In this document: one piece after another, positions 24,552-32,094 of the stretch
Position numbering within the stretch: position 1 is the stretch's first letter
Layout of the letters: every line of letters begins with the position of its first letter
Source: an uncultured Lachnospiraceae bacterium
Lineage (GTDB): Bacteria; Bacillota; Clostridia; Lachnospirales; Lachnospiraceae
Assembly: GCA_947626365.1 (NCBI GenBank)
Contig: CANQRW010000028.1
Location: forward strand, 1 to 38,664
Reading direction: 5' to 3'
DNA: 38,664 bases
Made by a program: the position numbers and the translations under genes
Notes under the pieces: generated by a model
What the model was told of the DNA's origin: nothing
Seen by the model: only the letters and a program-made list of their open reading frames with translations
Databases searched by the model: none

Positions 24552-24560
24552 AGACGGGCT
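24552..24560 (-). promoter_or_regulatory. Extended -10 promoter of the activase gene
   Basis: Reverse strand TGT-TATACT (24552-24560) is an extended -10 element. The -35 region (TGGAAA) is poor. It is 25 nt upstream of ATG 24527. Confidence 0.5.
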
Positions 24561-24591
24561 AAGTATAACACATCTTTATCCCTTTTTCCAG

Positions 24592-24620
24592 TTGAGGAAA
24601 ATAAAATACGGTGATATAAT
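24592..24620 (+). promoter_or_regulatory. Promoter of trkA-trkH
   Basis: TTGAGG (24592-24597), 17-bp spacer and perfect TATAAT (24615-24620), 60 nt before trkA. Confidence 0.75.
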
Positions 24621-24680
24621 AAGGACGTCATTATTGTTCGGTCCTGTAACTGTTCATTTATATAAAAATTGAGGGGTACT

Positions 24681-26045
24681 ATGAGAATCATTATTATTGG
24701 ATGCGGCAAGGTGGGACGGGCGCTGGCAAGACAGCTGAGCGCGGAAAACCATGATATTGTTATCGTGGATACCCAGACCAGAAAGCTGCAGGAGTTCAAT
24801 GAGGATGTAGATGCCATTTGTCTGACCGGCAACGGCGCCAGTATCGGCGTTCTTCAGGAAGCCGGTATCGAGGTAACGGATGTGCTGATCGCGGTCACCG
24901 GTTCTGATGAGCTGAACCTGCTGTGCTGCCTGGTGGCCCGAAGAGTCAGCCAGTGTCATACCATTGCCCGCGTGCGCAATCCCGTATATCAGAAGGACAT
25001 CAGTTTTATCAAGGAGCGCATGGGAATCTCCATGATCATCAATCCGGAGTATAATACGGCCATAGAGATTGCCAGGCTGCTCCGGTTTCCGTCGGCGCTT
25101 CAGATTGACAATTTTGCCGGCGGAGGCGTGCGTATCATCAAGTTCAAGGTGCTGCCGGAGTTTAAGATGGACGGAGTGCAGATCATGGATCTGCCCAGGC
25201 GTTTTCCGTCCAAGGTGCTGATCTGCGCCGTGGAGCGCGACGACATGATAGCCATCCCCTCCGGTAAGTTTGCCCTGAAGAACAATGATCTGGTGTCCAT
25301 TGTCGGTTCTCCCGAGGACTGCGCCACCTTCTTCCATCAGCTGGGACTGTCCACGCAGCCTGTGAAGAACGCTTTGATCGTAGGCGGCGGCACAGTGGGA
25401 TATTATCTGGCGGACAAGCTCCTGGAGTATAAGATGAACGTGCGTATCATAGAAAAGGATCAGAGCCGCTGCGAAGCCCTGTGCGAGCTTCTTCCGGGGG
25501 CTTCGATCATCCATGGAGAGGGTTCCGATAAAAAAGTGCTTCTTCAGTCCGGCATCACCGCGGCGGAAGCGATCATTTCCCTTACCAGTGTGGACGAGGA
25601 GAATATTTTCCTGTCCCAGTATCTGAAAGACCGCACCAACGCCAAACTGGTGACGAAGGTGACCCGTATCGCTTTTGACAGTATTATCCAGAAGCTGGAT
25701 ATCGGCAGCGTGGTCTATCCCAAGTATCTCACGGCGGACAGTATTCTCCAGTATGTGCGGGCTCTTCAGAACGCGGTGGGCAACAGTGTGCAGACGCTGT
25801 GCCATATTCTGAATAACCGGGCGGAGGCCCTGGAGTTTTCCGTGAAGAGCAGCAGCAGGGTTGTGGACATTCCCCTGTATCAGCTGCAGCTTAAGAAGAA
25901 TCTGTTGGTCTGCAGTATTAACCGGGGAGGGAAGATCATCATTCCCAAAGGCCAGGATACCATACAGGCGGGAGATACGGTAGTTATTGTCACTACGCAG
26001 AAAGCGCTTCAGGATATTGATGATATTCTTGCAAGGCAGGGGTAA
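24681..26045 (+). CDS. trkA: Trk potassium uptake regulatory subunit
   Basis: Peripheral cytoplasmic subunit that gates the TrkH channel in response to NAD(H)/ATP. The 454 residues contain two RCK repeats, each starting with a Rossmann glycine motif: IIIGCGKVGRALARQL near residue 4 and ALIVGGGTVGYYLADKL near 230, each followed by a C-terminal RCK_C domain (the last ends IPKGQDTIQAGDTVVIV). ATG 24681 with GAGGGG 4 nt upstream is preferred over TTG 24669. trkH starts 3 nt after its stop, so both are translated together. Confidence 0.95.
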   Translation: MRIIIIGCGKVGRALARQLSAENHDIVIVDTQTRKLQEFNEDVDAICLTGNGASIGVLQEAGIEVTDVLIAVTGSDELNLLCCLVARRVSQCHTIARVRNPVYQKDISFIKERMGISMIINPEYNTAIEIARLLRFPSALQIDNFAGGGVRIIKFKVLPEFKMDGVQIMDLPRRFPSKVLICAVERDDMIAIPSGKFALKNNDLVSIVGSPEDCATFFHQLGLSTQPVKNALIVGGGTVGYYLADKLLEYKMNVRIIEKDQSRCEALCELLPGASIIHGEGSDKKVLLQSGITAAEAIISLTSVDEENIFLSQYLKDRTNAKLVTKVTRIAFDSIIQKLDIGSVVYPKYLTADSILQYVRALQNAVGNSVQTLCHILNNRAEALEFSVKSSSRVVDIPLYQLQLKKNLLVCSINRGGKIIIPKGQDTIQAGDTVVIVTTQKALQDIDDILARQG

Positions 26046-26048
26046 GGT

Positions 26049-27488
26049 ATGAACTATTCGATTATCATATATATCATTGGAATGACATTGATCCTGGAGG
26101 GAGCGCTGATGGCGCCGTCCGTGGTCGTGTCCGTCATATACCGGGAAGAGGCGGCTGCGGCCCTTCTGGTTTCTGCACTGGCCTGTGTGGGAATCGGCCT
26201 CCTTCTTCGGAGGAAGAAGCCTACGGACACGGTATTTTATACCCGGGAAGGTTTTGTGACAGTAGCTCTGTGCTGGATTGTCATAAGCGTTATGGGGGCG
26301 CTGCCCTTTCTGCTCAGCGGAGTGATCACGGATCCGATCAAAGCGCTGTTTGAGACCGTATCCGGATTCACGACTACGGGGGCCAGCATTCTGCCGGAGG
26401 TGGAAAGCCTTCCCAAAGGGATTCTGTTCTGGCGAAGCTTTACTCACTGGATCGGCGGTATGGGCGTGCTTGTATTTCTTCTGACACTGCTTCCTATGAG
26501 CGGCGGTTCCCACATGAGCCTGATGAAGGCGGAAAGCCCGGGCCCGTCCGTCAGCCGCCTGGTGCCTAAGGTTCAGACCACGGCTAAGATTCTGTATGAG
26601 ATTTACATTGTGCTGACGGTCACTGAAATCATTCTTCTGCTGGCAGGCGGCATGCCTCTTTTCGATGCGCTGACCCTGTCCTTCGGGACGGCAGGTACCG
26701 GAGGATTTGGTGTTAAGAATGACAGCATTGCCGGATATTCTGCCTATCATCAGGTAGTGATCACCATTTTCATGATCCTGTTCGGCGTCAATTTCAACGC
26801 CTACTTTTTTATTCTCATGAAGAAGGCCAGGGAGGCTTTCCGGATGGAGGAAGTACGGTCCTATCTGCTGATCATCGCGGCGACCGTTCTTTTGATTACG
26901 GTAAATGTCACAAAAATTTACGGAAGCGCGCTGACGGCACTTCAGCAGTCGGCTTTTCAGGTGGCGTCTATTATAACGACCACCGGATATTCCACTACGG
27001 ACTTTGATACGTGGCCTCAGCTTTCCAGGACGCTGCTGGTCATGCTCATGTTCGTGGGAGCCTGTTCCGGCAGTACCGGCGGCGGCATCAAGGTGTCCCG
27101 GTTTGTGATGCTGATCAAGACCGTGGGCAAGGAGATTGAGACCTACCTGCGGCCGGACAGCGTGAGGAAGGTGAAGATGGACGGCAAGGTAGTGGAGCAT
27201 GAGGTAGTCCGCTCTACCAACGTGTTCATGGTTATTTATATCCTGATCTTTTCCTTCTCCATCGTGGCCCTGGCCTTCAACAATCTGGATCTGGTCACCA
27301 ACTTTACGGCGGTGGCGGCCACCCTGAATAACATCGGCCCCGGTTTGTCGCTGGTAGGCCCCATGAGCAACTTCGGCGTGTTTAACCATGTGTCGCTTCT
27401 GGTGCTGACCTTTGACATGCTGGCCGGAAGGCTGGAACTGATTCCGCTGCTGATTCTGTTTTCCAGAAGTACGTGGAAGAAGTTCTGA
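26049..27488 (+). CDS. trkH: Trk-type potassium transporter membrane subunit
   Basis: Membrane channel/transporter of the SKT superfamily, 479 residues with about ten hydrophobic segments. Selectivity-filter-like segments are visible: SGFTTTGAS, GTAGTGGFGVKN, ITTTGYSTTDF and LNNIGPGLS, one per pore repeat, as in TrkH. The SGSTGGGIKVSR segment after the third repeat is also typical. Start ATG 26049 follows AAGG. It pairs with TrkA directly upstream. Downstream, tadA converges with a gap of 23 nt. Confidence 0.95.
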   Translation: MNYSIIIYIIGMTLILEGALMAPSVVVSVIYREEAAAALLVSALACVGIGLLLRRKKPTDTVFYTREGFVTVALCWIVISVMGALPFLLSGVITDPIKALFETVSGFTTTGASILPEVESLPKGILFWRSFTHWIGGMGVLVFLLTLLPMSGGSHMSLMKAESPGPSVSRLVPKVQTTAKILYEIYIVLTVTEIILLLAGGMPLFDALTLSFGTAGTGGFGVKNDSIAGYSAYHQVVITIFMILFGVNFNAYFFILMKKAREAFRMEEVRSYLLIIAATVLLITVNVTKIYGSALTALQQSAFQVASIITTTGYSTTDFDTWPQLSRTLLVMLMFVGACSGSTGGGIKVSRFVMLIKTVGKEIETYLRPDSVRKVKMDGKVVEHEVVRSTNVFMVIYILIFSFSIVALAFNNLDLVTNFTAVAATLNNIGPGLSLVGPMSNFGVFNHVSLLVLTFDMLAGRLELIPLLILFSRSTWKKF

Positions 27489-27511
27489 TGGATTTTATCG
27501 GGGGCAGGTAT

Positions 27512-28006
27512 TCACTGCGGTTCATTCTGCGGCAGCCCCTTTGACGTATTCCGGTTCTCCCGCAGTTCTTTGAAAAAATCCGTCAGCATTCGGGAGCATT
27601 CTTCCCCCAGGACCCCGATTTCCGTCTCGGCCTGATGGTTAAATCCGGGCTCGTGGAGCATATCCAGAACCGAGCCGGCACAGCCGGCCTTGGGGTTCAT
27701 AGCTCCTATGACGACTCTGGGAATCCGGGCCTGGACGATGGCTCCGGCGCACATGGGGCAGGGCTCCAGGGTCACGTACATGGTGCAGTCCTCCAGCCTC
27801 CAGTCGCCCATCTTTCGGCAGGCTTTGCGGATAGCGATGATCTCCGCGTGGGCCAGGACCGTCTTATCCGTCATGCGCCGGTTGCAGCCCCGGCCGATGA
27901 TCTTTCCTTCGTATTCGATGACGCAGCCGATGGGAACCTCCCCCAGAGCAAACGCTTTGCGGGCTTCCCGGATGGCTGCTTTCATGTATTTTTCCTGTTG
28001 CGTCAT
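27512..28006 (-). CDS. tadA: tRNA-specific adenosine deaminase
   Basis: Deaminates the wobble adenosine 34 of tRNA-Arg(ACG) to inosine. In the 164 residues, zinc ligand His53 and catalytic Glu55 lie in LAHAEIIAI and Cys83/Cys86 in LEPCPMCAGAI. The C-terminal tail (KGLPQNEPQ) is longer than in most homologues. AAGGTGAT precedes ATG 28006. It starts 10 nt after the stop of the lyase-like gene and is probably transcribed with it. In Bacillus this gene (yaaJ) lies in front of the SRP RNA gene in the same direction; here it is inverted. Unrelated to the pilus ATPase sometimes called TadA. Confidence 0.95.
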   Translation of the reverse strand: MTQQEKYMKAAIREARKAFALGEVPIGCVIEYEGKIIGRGCNRRMTDKTVLAHAEIIAIRKACRKMGDWRLEDCTMYVTLEPCPMCAGAIVQARIPRVVIGAMNPKAGCAGSVLDMLHEPGFNHQAETEIGVLGEECSRMLTDFFKELRENRNTSKGLPQNEPQ

Positions 28007-28016
28007 GGCATCACCT

Positions 28017-30380
28017 TTACAGCATATGATTGTCGGTCATGGCCTTATAATATACGGCCATGGGCAGAAAACTCTGGGCGAAGGTCTTGGTACCGTCGCC
28101 TTTTTGGATTACGGCATCGTCAACGATGGTCTTGACGCCTCCGATGGTGCCGACGGCTTTTCCGATGGCGTTCCAGAAGGTCAGCCTGCCGTAAGGCAGA
28201 TAGCGGCTGTCGCCGCTCAATTCGCAGGCGATGGTCAGGGCTTCCAGCACCAGAGTGTTGTTGCCCAGCCGTCCCAGGCTGGGAAGTTCTTTGTAGAAGA
28301 AAAGTCCGGTATTTTCCATGTAGCAGTGATCGATCAGATCGTCCACCGCGGCAAGAATCATGGTTTTGATGTCCTCCCGCGGGAAAATGCGGTAGTACCG
28401 CATCAGGCTTCCCACGGCCACGGAGATCATGAAGGGAACCCGGATCATGGTATTGTCCGTATAGGGAGAGATCCAGCCGCCGTAGGTGTCAAACCATTCT
28501 TTAAACTGGTTTACGATCCAGTCGCATCGGGCCACCCATTTTTCATCATGGGTTTCCGCATACAGGGCCGACAGGGAACGAAGGGCCCAGCCGGTCTCCC
28601 TGGCGGTACTTTCACCGCTGGTCTGATAAGCGGGCGTATCCAGAAGACGCAGCACATTCTCCCCGATTCCCAGGGCGGTCTTTAGGGCCCGTTCGTCTCC
28701 GGTAAAATGGTAATAATCCAGAAGCCCTTCTACCCACTGGTGGGAGCAGACAATGGTGCTGTCCAGGCAGTGCCTGCGGCTGTGTTCCCATTGGCCGTGA
28801 AGGAGCAGCGGGTTGCTGCTGTAATGACAGATATCTACATCCATCCAGTGGCTGCCTGCCGTCAGAAGATAGTCCAGAAATCTCCGCTCGCCGGTACGGG
28901 CGTAGAGCAGGGCACAGGCATGGGGGTAATCGTATTCATTGTTGGTCCAGACGTTTTCGCCGCGGCCCCTGCCCTGGGTGGTGTATCCCGGATCGGGGGC
29001 GTCTCCCCAGTTGAGCATGCCGTAGCACCGGGCGTGATTGTCCGCCAGAGTATAGAAGGCGGATTCGATTTTGGGGTTCATGGAGTCCGGGGCCACGAAA
29101 ATGTCCGGCATGACCTCAGCCTGCTGAAATGCCCGGGCCGGGATACAGGGCCTGTCCGGCATCTGGTAGATTAGGCTACGGTTGTCAATCTCTGCCAGAG
29201 ATTCATCGGAAGGGTGAAAGTGCAGCAGGAAACGCTGTTCTCTGGACATGCCGGATTCCAGGACCACCCGGTTTACGTCCCTGGGAACCAGCATGATATA
29301 GAGCCCGCTTCTGTCGGCTTTCACTGCCTTGGGATAATTCTGCTGCGCCTGAAAAACAGTGGCGCATACGCCGTCGGTTCCATCGGTTCTGTCTGCGAAG
29401 AAGGTTCCGTAAAGTACCTCGGCGTAATGCTCGTTGGCCTCGCCCGCCAGATATGCCGCGTCCACGATCTTACAGATGGAAGCGCCGTTTTGACCGATGA
29501 GAAAGTTGGTCTTATAGTTGGAGCTGGCCGCGCAGGTTCTCACTGTATGAGGGTCAATCGAAGGCTCTGCTTTAGCAAGCTGCCGGATTCCGTTGACGCG
29601 CAGAGGACCGCTGCCTGCTTCTGCGGAGCCGGCGTTGGGATCGGCTCCCTCGCCCATGGGATCGCCGGTCTTTCGATGCTCGGCGGCGGGAAGGGATGGA
29701 TCAAAAGCCGCCGTTTCATCCGCCATCAGCGCGAATACGAGAGAGGCGATATGCAGAGGAGATTCTGTGGAATTGATGATGCGGAAGGCGATCTCTACCC
29801 AGGGTTTCTCTGCCCAGGCGGTCAGTTTGACCTCGAAAGAGGCAGTTTCGTCAAAGCAGCCCTCGCCCCGAAGTACGGCGAGAAGCGGGCCGGTCTCCTC
29901 GGCGGTCCAGCGGTTTACGCGGATTTTCAGCTGCTTTCCGTCATCGGTCTCCAGATATGGGCCCGCGAACTGCCTGGCGTCATACCGCCTTCTGCCGTCG
30001 TCCAGCCAGTCAAAAAGGGCGGAGCCATGATCGGATACGGAAAATGTGACGCCGCTTTGAATCTGGTAGCCGGTTTCCGTCCTGCGGACAGATACCGGTG
30101 TGAAATCTGTGCTGTCCTTCCTGCCCCCGGCATGGGTCTCAAGTGTCAGCAGTGTCTTTTCGTTTCCGGCCAGATCCGCCATGAAATGAACCAGCAGATA
30201 GCGAATGCTTCCGTCTTCATATCTGGAAACGGCCTTCGGCTGAACCGGCAGGGATTTTCCATTCTGAATGATTTGAATCTGCCTGCAGTCAGTGAATGTG
30301 CCCTTTGCAAAGGGCACGGTTACCTGGGCGTGTTCCCGCGCCCGGTCATAACGGTATAATTTTGGAAAACAAACTTCCAT
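28017..30380 (-). CDS. Exo-rhamnogalacturonan lyase-like (YetA/PL26-like) protein
   Basis: A 787-residue protein without signal peptide, so cytoplasmic. The N-terminal part, with VTVPFAKGTFTDCRQIQI and RYEDGSIRYLLVHFMADL, looks like the RIFT-barrel domain of the PcRGLX/YetA family, followed by a beta-sandwich region; from about residue 440 on (NDEYDYPHA-type and HSRRHCLDSTIVCSHQWVEG segments, and repeated helices with W and Y) it resembles an alpha/alpha toroid. The family degrades or trims rhamnogalacturonan oligosaccharides in Bacillus pectin operons, but no pectin genes are near here. ATG 30380 follows GGAGAGGAG. Assignment rests on recalled domain layout; substrate is unproven. Confidence 0.62.
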   Translation of the reverse strand: MEVCFPKLYRYDRAREHAQVTVPFAKGTFTDCRQIQIIQNGKSLPVQPKAVSRYEDGSIRYLLVHFMADLAGNEKTLLTLETHAGGRKDSTDFTPVSVRRTETGYQIQSGVTFSVSDHGSALFDWLDDGRRRYDARQFAGPYLETDDGKQLKIRVNRWTAEETGPLLAVLRGEGCFDETASFEVKLTAWAEKPWVEIAFRIINSTESPLHIASLVFALMADETAAFDPSLPAAEHRKTGDPMGEGADPNAGSAEAGSGPLRVNGIRQLAKAEPSIDPHTVRTCAASSNYKTNFLIGQNGASICKIVDAAYLAGEANEHYAEVLYGTFFADRTDGTDGVCATVFQAQQNYPKAVKADRSGLYIMLVPRDVNRVVLESGMSREQRFLLHFHPSDESLAEIDNRSLIYQMPDRPCIPARAFQQAEVMPDIFVAPDSMNPKIESAFYTLADNHARCYGMLNWGDAPDPGYTTQGRGRGENVWTNNEYDYPHACALLYARTGERRFLDYLLTAGSHWMDVDICHYSSNPLLLHGQWEHSRRHCLDSTIVCSHQWVEGLLDYYHFTGDERALKTALGIGENVLRLLDTPAYQTSGESTARETGWALRSLSALYAETHDEKWVARCDWIVNQFKEWFDTYGGWISPYTDNTMIRVPFMISVAVGSLMRYYRIFPREDIKTMILAAVDDLIDHCYMENTGLFFYKELPSLGRLGNNTLVLEALTIACELSGDSRYLPYGRLTFWNAIGKAVGTIGGVKTIVDDAVIQKGDGTKTFAQSFLPMAVYYKAMTDNHML

Positions 30381-30467
30381 GACGGCTCCTCTCCTGTTAA
30401 ATACGCTGCCTGCGCGCCGGTCGGTTCTTTCTGCAGGCGGGCAGGCGTTTGTCTGTTCCTGTTTTTC

Positions 30468-30496
30468 ATTGTACGTTCATTTTACAGCTCTGTCAA
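30468..30496 (-). promoter_or_regulatory. Promoter of the lyase-like gene and tadA
   Basis: Reverse strand: perfect TTGACA (30491-30496), 17-bp spacer, TACAAT (30468-30473). The start lies about 88 nt before ATG 30380. Its -35 is 8 bp from the -35 of the SRP RNA promoter on the other strand. Confidence 0.85.
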
Positions 30497-30504
30497 TTCC
30501 TGCC

Positions 30505-30533
30505 TTGACAAATGCCTTCCGAAACGATATACT
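30505..30533 (+). promoter_or_regulatory. Promoter of the SRP RNA gene
   Basis: Perfect TTGACA (30505-30510), 17-bp spacer and TATACT (30528-30533). Transcription should start near 30540, about 44 nt before the mature RNA. Confidence 0.85.
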
Positions 30534-30540
30534 GAATTGA

Positions 30541-30563
30541 CTGCGGAATATTCGTTTCCGCAG
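30541..30563 (+). other. Hairpin in the SRP RNA 5' precursor
   Basis: CTGCGGAA (30541-30548) pairs with TTCCGCAG (30556-30563) around a short loop, right at the predicted 5' end of the primary transcript and outside the mature RNA. It may protect the precursor or guide its trimming. Confidence 0.5.
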
Positions 30564-30583
30564 GCATGATCCCGTCATAAAGT

Positions 30584-30856
30584 TTCCGTGCAGCCGGGGA
30601 GATAGCGGTGCCCTGTACCTGCAATCCGCTCTAGCAGGGGTGATGTCTCACCCCGGGCAGCCTGTTGTGGAGCTGCCCTGTGTAAGTGGCGATGACGTCT
30701 GGGTCTTGCGCAACAGAGCTTCGTGAACCGTGTCAGGGCAGGAATGCAGCAGCACTAAGCGGAATCCTCTGTGTGCCGCGAGGCAGCCTGGGCTGAGTTA
30801 ACTGCACAGGTAACGTCTGTGACAGCTGTTCAAAGTGAGACGCACGGAATTTTCTT
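30584..30856 (+). ncRNA. ffs: Signal recognition particle RNA, large (Bacillus/Clostridia) type
   Basis: RNA scaffold of the signal recognition particle. The conserved Ffh-binding helix 8 is clear around 30726-30760 (GTGTCAGGGCAGGAATGCAG, then CAGCACTAAGCG), with its GGAA tetraloop. The 5' Alu-type domain is recognisable from GTGCCCTGTACCTGCAATCC followed by GCTCTAGCAGGGG. The ends pair: TTCCGTGC (30584-30591) with GCACGGAA (30842-30849), followed by TTTTCTT, so the closing stem doubles as terminator. The length of about 270 nt matches the long Bacillus form. Exact ends are inferred from this pairing. Confidence 0.93.
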
Positions 30857-30865
30857 AATTTTCCC

Positions 30866-30894
30866 TTGCCCATGCTATCCCTTTGTATTATAAT
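30866..30894 (+). promoter_or_regulatory. Promoter of the pfkA-dnaX-recR-cvpA run
   Basis: TTGCCC (30866-30871), 17-bp spacer and perfect TATAAT (30889-30894), about 85 nt before pfkA. It directly follows the SRP RNA terminator. Confidence 0.8.
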
Positions 30895-30978
30895 TACAAA
30901 ATGGGGTAATTGTATGCCCATATTCAAAATCGGTTATATTTATCTTTACGAAAATAAACGAGAGGAAGGGAATCAGCT

Positions 30979-32073
30979 ATGATGAGAGTAGGAATGCTGA
31001 CCAGCGGCGGCGACTGCCAGGCCCTGAACGCGACCATGAGGGGCGTGGCTAAGGCGCTGTACAAGATGTACGGAAATGATGTGGAGATTCTCGGATTTGA
31101 AGATGGATACAAGGGTCTGATCTATATGGATTACCGGGTCCTGAAACCGTCGGATTTTTCCGGGATACTGACCAAAGGCGGAACCATGCTGGGAACATCC
31201 CGTCAGCCGTTTAAGCTGATGCGTGTCCCGGATGAGAACGGACTGGATAAAGTGGAATCCATGAAGCAGACCTACCGCAAGCTCCGTCTGGAATGCCTGG
31301 TGGTCCTGGGCGGCAACGGCAGCCAGAAGACAGCCAATCTGCTTCGGGAGGAAGGCCTGAACATCATTGCCCTTCCCAAGACCATTGACAATGACCTGTG
31401 GGGCACCGAGATGACTTTCGGGTTCCAGAGCGCCGTAGATGTAGCTACCAATGCCATTGACGGGATTCATACTACAGCATCTTCCCATGGGCGCGTGTTT
31501 ATCGTGGAGATCATGGGACATAAGGTGGGCTGGCCTACGCTTCACGCCGGCATTGCGGGCGGCGCCGATATCATTCTGCTTCCCGAGATTCCCTATGATA
31601 TCAATATCGTGGTGGATGCGCTGAAGCAGCGCAACCGCCAGGGCAAGCGGTTCTCCATTCTGGCAGTGGCCGAGGGCGCGATTTCCAAGGAAGACGCGAA
31701 ACTTTCCAAGAAGGAACTGAAGGAAAAGAAGGAGAAGGGGCCGGTATATCCCTCCGTCGCCTATGAACTGGGCGCCAAGATTCAGGAGATGACTGGTCAG
31801 GAGATTCGGGTTACCGTCCCGGGCCATATGCAGAGAGGCGGTGAGCCCTGTCCTTACGACCGTGTGCTTTCCACCAGACTGGGCGCTGAGGCCGCTTATC
31901 TGATTCACAAGAAAGAGTACGGCTATATGGTCTGTGTGAAGAATAATGATATCGATAAGATCCCGCTGAAGGATGTAGCCGGAAAACTGAAGGTAGTAGA
32001 TCCCAAGAGCTCCATTATCCGGGAAGCCAAGATGGTGGGAATCTGCTTTGGCGACGAGAAGCTGAAGGATTAA
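30979..32073 (+). CDS. pfkA: 6-phosphofructokinase
   Basis: Phosphorylates fructose-6-phosphate to fructose-1,6-bisphosphate, the committed step of glycolysis. The 364 residues contain LTSGGDCQALN, the nucleotide loop GGNGS (111-115) and the catalytic PKTIDND (133-139, Asp137/Asp139). Position 114 is Gly, as in ATP-dependent enzymes, while Lys134 is the residue typical of pyrophosphate-dependent lineages, and the loop has Asn113 instead of Asp. This combination occurs in ATP-using members of the PPi-type clade, so ATP is the more likely donor. AGGAAGGG precedes ATG 30979. dnaX follows after 21 nt with no terminator. Confidence 0.93.
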   Translation: MMRVGMLTSGGDCQALNATMRGVAKALYKMYGNDVEILGFEDGYKGLIYMDYRVLKPSDFSGILTKGGTMLGTSRQPFKLMRVPDENGLDKVESMKQTYRKLRLECLVVLGGNGSQKTANLLREEGLNIIALPKTIDNDLWGTEMTFGFQSAVDVATNAIDGIHTTASSHGRVFIVEIMGHKVGWPTLHAGIAGGADIILLPEIPYDINIVVDALKQRNRQGKRFSILAVAEGAISKEDAKLSKKELKEKKEKGPVYPSVAYELGAKIQEMTGQEIRVTVPGHMQRGGEPCPYDRVLSTRLGAEAAYLIHKKEYGYMVCVKNNDIDKIPLKDVAGKLKVVDPKSSIIREAKMVGICFGDEKLKD

Positions 32074-32094
32074 CGATCAGGAAGGAAAGAGGAC

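Noticed and set aside
24654-27389. 911-codon open frame on the - strand across trkA and trkH
   Set aside because: It is antisense to two well-recognised genes, is rich in His, Gln and Arg with no domain, and crosses the gene boundary; an artefact of codon usage.
27489-27540. Hairpin between converging trkH and tadA
   Set aside because: GGGGC and GCCCC can pair, but the loop is about 30 nt and the inner arms do not match; too weak to call.
28690-30359. Long open frames on the + strand opposite the lyase-like gene
   Set aside because: No promoter, ribosome site or protein motif; the - strand frame has a strong promoter, ribosome site and family-like sequence.
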